From Acidobacteria bacterium Ga0077534 (GTDB taxonomy: Bacteria > Acidobacteriota > Blastocatellia > Pyrinomonadales > Pyrinomonadaceae): a stretch of 64,000 nt of DNA. The notes beneath the pieces are model-generated. The model ran no database searches, was not told the origin of the DNA, and saw only the letters and a list, made by a program, of their open reading frames with translations. The stretch spans positions 124,001 through 188,000 of the forward strand of contig LNEI01000019.1 in assembly GCA_001464455.1 (NCBI GenBank), read 5' to 3'. Position numbers and translations under genes: made by a program. Positions 57,636 to 64,000 of the stretch are shown piece by piece. How positions within the stretch are numbered: the stretch's first letter is position 1; each line of letters begins with the position of its first letter.

Positions 57636-58389
57636 TGAATTTCGTGAAAGCGATCTTTCCTGCGAGTGCACTGATCATAAAATTCGGCATACCGCCGTTC
57701 ACTATCCAAGTTTCAGTATTTGTTTCCTGACAGATCATCGCGGCCTCGAGTTTTGAATTCATCCCGCCGGTTCCAAGGCCGGAATCGCGTTCCTCGACCA
57801 GAGAACGAGCCTCATTGATATCTTTTATCTCAGAAATAAGCCGAGCATCAGCATGAAGATGTGGATTCTTGTCAAAAACGCCATCGATGTCGCTTGCAAG
57901 GACGAGCAGATCGGCTTCGATCAGGGTTGCGACGAGCGCTGAGAGCTTGTCGTTGTCGCCCAATAGGATCTCTTCGACAGACGTCGTGTCGTTTTCGTTG
58001 ATGATCGGCAGGTAGTTGTATTTCAGGAGTTCAGTGATCGTGTTGAGCGTATTTTGCCGTGAGGTTTCGTTCTCAAAATCACGATACGTCATCAAACACT
58101 GCGCGGTTGGGATTCCGAAGTCGGAGAAAACCTCGTTATATGTCCGCATCAGCAGCGGCTGGCCGATGGCGGCCATCGCCTGTTTTGATTCGATGGGTTT
58201 ACCGGCATCCTTGATGTTTATGTACTGCTTTGCCGCAGCGATCGCCCCGGACGAGACGAGGACGATGTCATACTCCTCGCGAAGCTCTAGTATCTGCCGC
58301 CCGATGTCCTCGATCTTGCCGCGAGAGATCAGCTTTGTTCCGCTCGTAAGCGTTGAGGTTCCGATTTTTAGGACGAGTTTCTTTTTCAT
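57625..58389 (-). CDS. proB: Glutamate 5-kinase (without PUA domain)
   Basis: 254 residues, amino-acid-kinase domain only; typical bacterial ProB has about 370 with a C-terminal PUA domain. KLVLKIGTSTLTSG, DIVLVSSGAIAAAKQYINI, INENDTTSVEEILLGDNDKL and GLGTGGMNSKLEAAMICQE. It phosphorylates glutamate in proline synthesis. It is 29 nt after proA on the same strand. Confidence 0.95.
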   Translation of the reverse strand: MKKKLVLKIGTSTLTSGTKLISRGKIEDIGRQILELREEYDIVLVSSGAIAAAKQYINIKDAGKPIESKQAMAAIGQPLLMRTYNEVFSDFGIPTAQCLMTYRDFENETSRQNTLNTITELLKYNYLPIINENDTTSVEEILLGDNDKLSALVATLIEADLLVLASDIDGVFDKNPHLHADARLISEIKDINEARSLVEERDSGLGTGGMNSKLEAAMICQETNTETWIVNGGMPNFMISALAGKIAFTKFTIS

Positions 58390-58418
58390 GTCTCAAGCCG
58401 GGAACGCAGGCCAATACG

Positions 58419-59606
58419 TTAATCCCGGATCTGTCCGTCGCCATAAACGAACCACTTATTCGTGAGCAAATGCTCCGCGCCGAGCGGTCCGCGAAAATGC
58501 AGTTTTTGTGTCGATATCGCGATCTCGGCTCCGAGGCCGAGCTGGCCGCCGTCGGTAAATCTTGTCGAAGCATTGTGATAGACCGCCGCACAATCGACTT
58601 CGTCCAGAAATCTATCTGCCGTTGCCATATTCGACGTTACGATCGCGGCCGAGTGTCCGCCAGAATACTCATTGATCGTCTCGATCGCTTCCTCGGTCGA
58701 AGTCACGATGCCGATGACGATCTTCGCAGACAAAAACTCTTCGTACCAAATATCTTCGTCCGGTATCGGCAAAACACTCGGATCTATCTCAACTATCTCC
58801 TCGTCGCCAATAACCTCAATACCGTGCTCTCGCAGAGCAGCGATCAATCGCGACGTTTTCGTCTTAAGGTCCGGTAAGTTGTCATTGATCAATATCTTGT
58901 CCAGCGCGTTGCATACGCTCAGACGCTGTTTTCCGTTAACGGCGATCCTGACGGCCATTTCGAGATCGGCTTCGCTGTCGATGTAAAGGAAGTTATTTCC
59001 GCGACCGCTGACTATGACGGGAGCAGTAGAATTCTGCAGCACAAAGTTGATCAGTGCCTCACCTCCCCGAGGGATCACAAGATCGAATTTCTCGTATTCG
59101 CCGCGGATCAGGCTCTGAGTTTCCTCGCGGGAAATGTCGAGATACTGGATAGTGTCGATCTCCGCTCCACTTACTTTCAGTGCTCGTCGCCAGAGTTTTA
59201 CGAGGCACAGATTCGTATTTCGGGCTTCCTTTCCGCCCTTTAGCAGGATCTTATTTCCGGCTTTGAGTGCAATAGCTGCCGCCTCGATCGAAACGTCAGG
59301 GCGGGCTTCGTAGATGATCAGGATCGTACCAAAAGGCACCGCTCGATTCTCGATCCGCAGCCCGTCTTTGCGTGTGTGAGATGAGAGGATCTTGCCGACC
59401 GGATCAGGTGCGGCGATCACGCTGCGCACCGCCGCGATCATTGCGTCGATCTTCTTGTCATCGACCTTTAGCCGATCGACTATGACATCGTCCTCGGTCG
59501 GACAGGCCGCGACATCCATGCGGTTAGCCTCGAGGATCGCGTTCCGCTCTTCGTCGAGCATCCTCGCGAGATGCTCAAGTACGTTTTTTCTAACACTGCT
59601 GTTCAT
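58419..59606 (-). CDS. proA: Gamma-glutamyl phosphate reductase
   Basis: 395 residues of aldehyde dehydrogenase fold. PFGTILIIYEARPDVSIEAA, ALKAGNKILLKGGKEARNTN, VIPRGGEALINFVLQNSTAP, and the catalytic Cys in KQRLSVCNALDKILI. NASTRFTDGGQLGLGAEIAI is the terminal signature. It reduces glutamyl phosphate to the semialdehyde. The proA-proB order is the reverse of the common proB-proA. Confidence 0.97.
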   Translation of the reverse strand: MNSSVRKNVLEHLARMLDEERNAILEANRMDVAACPTEDDVIVDRLKVDDKKIDAMIAAVRSVIAAPDPVGKILSSHTRKDGLRIENRAVPFGTILIIYEARPDVSIEAAAIALKAGNKILLKGGKEARNTNLCLVKLWRRALKVSGAEIDTIQYLDISREETQSLIRGEYEKFDLVIPRGGEALINFVLQNSTAPVIVSGRGNNFLYIDSEADLEMAVRIAVNGKQRLSVCNALDKILINDNLPDLKTKTSRLIAALREHGIEVIGDEEIVEIDPSVLPIPDEDIWYEEFLSAKIVIGIVTSTEEAIETINEYSGGHSAAIVTSNMATADRFLDEVDCAAVYHNASTRFTDGGQLGLGAEIAISTQKLHFRGPLGAEHLLTNKWFVYGDGQIRD

Positions 59607-59650
59607 CTTCGAGTAGAATCTTACTATATTAGACGATTCGAACTTTCATT

Positions 59651-60265
59651 ATGAACACTACGCGATCGGTAATTTCCGTCCTTGGCCTCGCTTTTCTTAC
59701 GTTGTTGTCTTGCTCAGAGATACAGTCGCAGACAAAGGCTCCGAATGACATTTTCTGGGATGAGTTAAAAAAACTCTGCGGTAAGGCGTTCGCGGGGAAG
59801 ATCGATGCCGACACGTCGCCGAGCCCGGATTTTACCGGGAAGACTCTTGTAATGCATGTACGTTCGTGCGAAAAGGACCGCATTCGCATTCCTTTCTTCG
59901 TTGGTGAAGATAAGTCACGCACGTGGGTTTTGACCCGCAAAAAGGGGCGGATCGAACTAAAGCACGACCACCGCCACGAAGACGGCAAACCCGACAAAGT
60001 AACGATGTACGGCGGTACTACGAACAACGCCGGTGAGGCGATCAGGCAGTTCTTCCCGGCTGACGAACAGACGACCAGGGTCGTCGCCCCGCCCGTTGGC
60101 GATGCTCCCTCCGCAGCCGCGAACATCTGGTGGATCGAACTGGTTCCCGGACAGCACTATTCGTACAATCTGCGACGACTGGGCCGCGGACGTCTGTTCT
60201 CGGTCAAGTTCGACATCACAAAAGAGGTCACCGCACCGTCAGCCCCTTGGGGCTGGAAAGATTAG
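59651..60265 (+). CDS. Lipoprotein of unknown function
   Basis: 204 residues, signal VISVLGLAFLTLLSCSE with a likely lipobox at LLSC (Cys 21). The mature part includes FWDELKKLCGKAFAGKIDAD, IRIPFFVGEDKSRTWVLTRK, KHDHRHEDGKPDKVTMYGGT and ANIWWIELVPGQHYSYNLRR. I have seen similar small envelope proteins but cannot name a family. It is divergent from proA. Confidence 0.78.
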   Translation: MNTTRSVISVLGLAFLTLLSCSEIQSQTKAPNDIFWDELKKLCGKAFAGKIDADTSPSPDFTGKTLVMHVRSCEKDRIRIPFFVGEDKSRTWVLTRKKGRIELKHDHRHEDGKPDKVTMYGGTTNNAGEAIRQFFPADEQTTRVVAPPVGDAPSAAANIWWIELVPGQHYSYNLRRLGRGRLFSVKFDITKEVTAPSAPWGWKD

Positions 60266-60525
60266 TAAACAACCGCCACCTTCGTCGGGCGCACTAGCAC
60301 GATCCACGCGCCCGCAAAACGTCTCGACATCCAGGATGTTAATTCTTCCTTTCATTCCGTCACTATATGACGGAAATGTAAACGCGAAGGGTAAAGTTCT
60401 CCGATTCACGACTTGGAAATTGGTAAGTTATTGACTTCGAAGACAGAAGTTCTGCGCCCAGCCACCCGGCTTTCGGGTTCACGGGCGATCTTTACCAATT
60501 TTTGTTCGCCTTTTGGAGGATCGGT
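60266..60525 (+). promoter_or_regulatory. Upstream region with palindromes and a structured leader
   Basis: 260 bases without a gene. Contents: ACATCC-A-GGATGT (60327-60339), TTCCGTCA-CTATA-TGACGGAA (60355-60375), the three-helix RNA candidate at 60417-60501, and GGAGGA (60515-60520) 5 nt before ATG 60526. The palindromes could bind regulators. Confidence 0.6.
60417..60501 (+). ncRNA. Candidate structured leader RNA (three-way junction)
   Basis: P1 pairs AAATTGGTAA (60417-60426) with TTACCAATTT (60492-60501), 10 perfect bp. Inside lie P2, ACTTC (60434-60438) with GAAGT (60446-60450), and P3, CGCCC (60455-60459) with GGGCG (60483-60487), extended by ACCCG/CGGGT (60464-60478) across an internal loop. 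It ends 13 nt before GGAGGA. The layout is riboswitch-like, but it fits no consensus I know; c-di-GMP-I was considered and did not match. Confidence 0.5.
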
Positions 60526-63500
60526 ATGTATAACAAGTTCGTCGTTCGTAGCGGCATATTAGTTTTGTTTGTAGGTTTGGTCATTTTCTACGCCAGCAGC
60601 GTAGGCGCCGAAAGGGCGGCATTGCTCAGCCCGGATACTGTTGCCGTTCAACAAGATCGCGTTGAAGACACTGCACGCCCGGAACAAGTTCAGGCGGCAG
60701 TTGTAAGCATATCCGAAGTTCATCCATCCGGGAGCGGAAATGCATCATATGCGGCCGACTGGTTCGAGATCTCAAATACCGGAACGACCGATCTGAACAT
60801 CACAGGTTGGAGAATGGACGACAGCTCGAATGCTTTTGCTACGGCCGTTCCGCTTCGCGGAGTCACGGTCATACCGGCGGGCAGATCTGCCATATTTTTC
60901 GAAGGCACAGCAGCCGGAACAACCGACGCCGCAATAACGGCCGCATTTTCGACCGCTTGGTTTGGATCCGCAACCCCACCCGCGGGAGTTCTTATCGGGG
61001 CGTATGGCGGATCGGGTGTCGGACTAGGCACAGGTGGCGACGCAGTTAATTTATTCGCTGCGGACGGCACGGCCGTGACGGGCGTAGCTTTTGGTAGTGC
61101 GACTGCTAATGCAACGTTTGATAACACTGGCAGGCTCGCGACTGTGACTGCTTTGAGTGTGGCCGGAGTAAACGGAGCATTTCTCTCGTCCAACGGGGCT
61201 GAAACCGGATCGCCCGGACGCAGACAGAACGCGACTCCGCTTACGTCGATCGATCTTTCACAATACATAATAGTGGGCCGCTATGACCTGCCAGAGCCCA
61301 CACGCACGACCGCACCACCAAACAATCTACTTGCTCAGGAAGTTTCCGGCGTTACCTACAATTGGGATACCGACACACTTTTCGTCGTCGGTGACAGCGG
61401 CACTTCGGTCACCCAGGTAACGAAGACGGGGCAGTTGATCGACACCATGACGCTTGCTCAGGGCTCAAGTCCGCAGGGCACTGAGTTTTACGATCCGGAA
61501 GGCATTACCTACATCGGCAACGGTAAATTTGTAATGACCGAAGAACGTGACCGCCGAGTTGTACAGTTTACATACGTACCGGGCACGACGTTAACCCGTG
61601 CCGCCGCCCAGACGGTAACGCTCGGAACATTTGTCCAAAACATTGGGCTCGAGGGCCTCACTTACGATCCAACAACCGCCGGATTCATCGTCGCCAAGGA
61701 GATCGACCCGCAAGGGATTTTTCAGACAACGGTCGATTTTGCAGCCGGCACTGCGTCCAACGGATCAGCCTCAACCGTAAATTCGATCAACCTTTTCGAC
61801 CCCGCTCTCATGGGCCTGTTGGATGTTGCAGATGTCTACGCAATGTCGAATATTCCAACGCTTACTGGCGCAGACTCGGCCAGATTGCTCGTACTCAGTC
61901 ACGAATCCGGCAAGATACTTAACATCAGCCGGACGGGCGTGATCGCGAACAGTCTAACGATTCGCGGCGATGTCGGAAATCCGCTGACCGTTCCTGCGCA
62001 GCAGCACGAAGGCCTGACGGTTGATTTCAATGGCAATCTGTATGTGGTAAGCGAAAATGGCGGCGGCGGATTCGATTTTCCGCAGCTTTGGGTGTATCAA
62101 CGGTCAACGGCACCAAATCAGCCTCCGACCATGATCGCTCTCAACAACCCGGTGGCTTCGATCATAGAGAATACGAACACCACCGCACCCGTAAAAGTCG
62201 CGGATATCGCCGTCACCGATGATCAACTCGGAGCGAACAATCTGACCATCACCGGTCCGGACGCAGCGTTTTTCCAGATCACCGGTTTCGAACTTTTTAT
62301 CCGAGCGGGCACGGTTCTCGACTTTGAGACGAGATCGAGCTACAGCATCACGGTAAATGTTGACGATCCGACGGTAGGAGCCACACCGGACGCGAGCGTC
62401 AATTACACGCTTAACATCATCGATCAGGTCAACGAGACCCCCGTGCTCAATTCGCTGATCATCTCGGAGGTCGCTCCGTGGTCAAGTGGAAATAGCCCGG
62501 TGCAGGCTGACTGGTTTGAGGTAACAAATACCTCGGCAAACCCGATTACGCTCACCGGTTGGAAGGTCGACGATAGCTCAAATTCCTTCACGGCGGCAGT
62601 AAATCTAGCGGGTATCACAACGATCGGTCCTGGCGAGTCGGTGATCTTCCTCGAAAGCAGCACTACGAACGGGGCGGCTCTAATTGCCAGCTTTAGACAG
62701 ACCTGGTTTGGGACGAATCCACCCGCCGGATTGCAGATCGGAACTTACACCGGGTCGGGTATCGGCTTGAGTACCGGCGGTGATGCCCTAAATCTCTATA
62801 ATCCAGCCGGCGAACTCCAGGCGAACGTAGTTTTCGGGGTCTCTCCTGCCGGGCCATCGTTCCCGACATTCAATAACGCAGTCGGACTGAACAATACGAA
62901 CATTTCGACCTTGAGTGCGGTAGGCGTAAACGGAGCATTTATTGCCGCCAACGATCCGAACGAGATCGGTTCGCCGGGTACCGTCGGGCGGTTGATCATC
63001 TCAGAAGTCGCTCCCTGGTCAAGCGGAAATAGCCCAGTCCAGGCGGATTGGTTCGAGGTTACGAACACGAAAGCCACTGCAGTCGACATCACCGGCTGGA
63101 AATTCGACGACAGCTCGGGTTCGCCCGTCGCAGCCGTCGCGTTGCTCGGCATAACGAGCATCGCCCCGGGCGAATCGGTCATATTCCTCGAATCCTCTAC
63201 GCCGGATGCGACCGCCGCAACATTCCGTTCAAATTGGTTTGGAATGAACCCGCCCGCCGGCCTCAAGATAGGCGGCTACACTGGCGGCGGAGTCGGTTTA
63301 AGTACTGGCGGCGACGCAGTGAATCTCTACAACGCGGCAGGAGTTTTGCAGGCAAGCGTCCTATTCGGAGCATCGCCCGCTGGACCGGCATTTCCTACCT
63401 TCGACAACGCAGCCGGGTTGAATAACGTTACTATTTCTCAGCTCAGTGCGGTCGGCGTAAACGGCGCCTTCGTCGCTGCTAACAGCTCAGTCGAAACGGG

Positions 63501-64000
63501 ATCTCCGGGGCGTATCGTTGGCACCGGGCCAACTCCGACACCGACTCCGACACCATCCCCGACGCCTCCACCGGTGACGCCCGGAATTCGCGTGACCGAG
63601 GTCGCTCCCTGGGCGAGCGGCAACAGTCCTGTCGCGGCTGATTGGTTCGAGTTAACAAATACCGGCTCAACTGCGGTTAACATTACCAACTGGCGCGTCG
63701 ACGACAGCTCCGCCGCGTTCGCTTCGGCCGTGGTGCTAAATGGAATTACCAGCATCGCTCCGGGCGAGTCAGTGATCTTTGTAGAGTCTGCAACACCCGC
63801 CACGATAGCTGCGACATTTAGGAACAATTGGTTCGGTACTAACCCGCCAGCCAATTTGCAGATCGGTACATACACGGGCTCGGGCATCGGACTGGGTACC
63901 GGTGGGGATGAGGTCAACATTTTCAATGAAGCCGGTGTAGTTCAGGCGCGGGTCATATTTGGTGCTTCGCCGGCCGGGCCCGCGTTTCCGACATTTGACA
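60526..64000 (+). CDS. Large secreted lamin-tail-domain protein, 3' end outside window
   Basis: Open from ATG 60526 (GGAGGA 5 nt upstream) to the right edge, 1158 residues seen. Signal/anchor (VVRSGILVLFVGLVIFYASS), then a lamin-tail domain (about 59-215, ADWFEISNTGTTDLNITGWR). An SdiA-regulated/YjiK-like beta-propeller segment follows (about 245-527, DPEGITYIGNGKFVMTEERD, LTVDFNGNLYVVSENGGGGF), then a cadherin-like region (530-637). Three near-identical lamin-tail repeats start about 643, 823 and 1021 (ISEVAPWSSGNSPVQADWFE), the last after a PTPTPTPTPSPTPPP linker. It is probably a cell-surface or matrix protein; an anchoring C-terminus would lie outside. Confidence 0.88.
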   Translation, partial: MYNKFVVRSGILVLFVGLVIFYASSVGAERAALLSPDTVAVQQDRVEDTARPEQVQAAVVSISEVHPSGSGNASYAADWFEISNTGTTDLNITGWRMDDSSNAFATAVPLRGVTVIPAGRSAIFFEGTAAGTTDAAITAAFSTAWFGSATPPAGVLIGAYGGSGVGLGTGGDAVNLFAADGTAVTGVAFGSATANATFDNTGRLATVTALSVAGVNGAFLSSNGAETGSPGRRQNATPLTSIDLSQYIIVGRYDLPEPTRTTAPPNNLLAQEVSGVTYNWDTDTLFVVGDSGTSVTQVTKTGQLIDTMTLAQGSSPQGTEFYDPEGITYIGNGKFVMTEERDRRVVQFTYVPGTTLTRAAAQTVTLGTFVQNIGLEGLTYDPTTAGFIVAKEIDPQGIFQTTVDFAAGTASNGSASTVNSINLFDPALMGLLDVADVYAMSNIPTLTGADSARLLVLSHESGKILNISRTGVIANSLTIRGDVGNPLTVPAQQHEGLTVDFNGNLYVVSENGGGGFDFPQLWVYQRSTAPNQPPTMIALNNPVASIIENTNTTAPVKVADIAVTDDQLGANNLTITGPDAAFFQITGFELFIRAGTVLDFETRSSYSITVNVDDPTVGATPDASVNYTLNIIDQVNETPVLNSLIISEVAPWSSGNSPVQADWFEVTNTSANPITLTGWKVDDSSNSFTAAVNLAGITTIGPGESVIFLESSTTNGAALIASFRQTWFGTNPPAGLQIGTYTGSGIGLSTGGDALNLYNPAGELQANVVFGVSPAGPSFPTFNNAVGLNNTNISTLSAVGVNGAFIAANDPNEIGSPGTVGRLIISEVAPWSSGNSPVQADWFEVTNTKATAVDITGWKFDDSSGSPVAAVALLGITSIAPGESVIFLESSTPDATAATFRSNWFGMNPPAGLKIGGYTGGGVGLSTGGDAVNLYNAAGVLQASVLFGASPAGPAFPTFDNAAGLNNVTISQLSAVGVNGAFVAANSSVETGSPGRIVGTGPTPTPTPTPSPTPPPVTPGIRVTEVAPWASGNSPVAADWFELTNTGSTAVNITNWRVDDSSAAFASAVVLNGITSIAPGESVIFVESATPATIAATFRNNWFGTNPPANLQIGTYTGSGIGLGTGGDEVNIFNEAGVVQARVIFGASPAGPAFPTFD

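Noticed and set aside
60370-60525. c-di-GMP-I riboswitch
   Set aside because: The GGGCAAA and CGCAAAGCC core motifs are absent and the helix arrangement differs, so I list it only as an unassigned structured leader.

Overview
The window reads as ordinary, gene-dense bacterial chromosome. It fits an Acidobacteriota genome, probably of the Blastocatellia/Pyrinomonadales type. This placement is inferred from gene content: a very large Oar-like TonB-dependent receptor with an N-terminal carboxypeptidase-regulatory domain, membrane-anchored zinc-ribbon/TPR proteins, a fused 2-oxoglutarate dehydrogenase, a dnaK-dnaJ-hspR heat-shock operon, DUF1800 and DUF4388 proteins, and many small secreted proteins. 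No rRNA, tRNA, CRISPR array, prophage or insertion sequence was recognised. Two genes run off the edges: a CapA-like lipoprotein at the left and a lamin-tail-domain surface protein at the right.

Layout. 1-6264 (minus): CapA-like lipoprotein, fused 2-oxoglutarate dehydrogenase, a secreted protein, nusB and ribH. 6371-9179: RDD membrane protein, sugar-nucleotide epimerase, DUF4388 protein. 9326-18163 (minus): TonB-dependent receptor, hspR, dnaJ, dnaK and a TonB-like protein. 18304-22002 (minus): a nucleoside-salvage operon in transcription order punA, unknown, udk, cdd, exported amidohydrolase, ending in a terminator. 22141-24917 (plus): yggS, yggT, yggU, an unknown gene and yebC. 24919-27709 (minus): hicBA, a TMTC-like membrane TPR protein and an Lrp/AsnC regulator. 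27863-33782 (plus): phenylalanine/tyrosine breakdown (phhA, hppD, hmgA) interspersed with a HigB-type module and two acetyltransferases, one resembling aminoglycoside 3-N-acetyltransferase I. 34269-38974 (plus): two tandem zinc-ribbon/TPR paralogues separated by a broken toxin-antitoxin pair and followed by a hydrolase whose first codons copy the paralogue start. 39004-48376: thioredoxin-like protein, purE, alkD-like, purK, crcB, free Met-R-SO reductase, terC, FecR-domain protein, CDF metal exporter and larA-like protein. 48373-60265: DUF1800 protein, serine hydrolase, rhomboid, Uma2, DAACS symporter, glcD-like oxidase, secreted phosphatase, LamG protein, proB, proA and a lipoprotein. 60526-64000: the large lamin-tail-domain protein behind a structured leader.

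Regulation visible in the sequence: an HspR operator (HAIR) lies inside a sigma70-like dnaK promoter. A perfect 13-bp hairpin separates dnaK from dnaJ. Two rho-independent terminators are clear. Two genes carry TATAAT exactly 8 nt before ATG with no Shine-Dalgarno, which suggests leaderless transcripts. A candidate three-helix RNA and two palindromes precede the right-edge gene.

Most unusual points: palindromic mini-sequences inserted in frame in one TPR paralogue; recombination scars in the same cluster; a CDF exporter whose natural start appears to be ATC; the structured leader at 60417-60501; and a pair of REP-like palindromes at 7234 and 9240. I did not find a clear multi-gene system that I would call new. 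The TPR-cluster scars and the leader RNA are the best leads.
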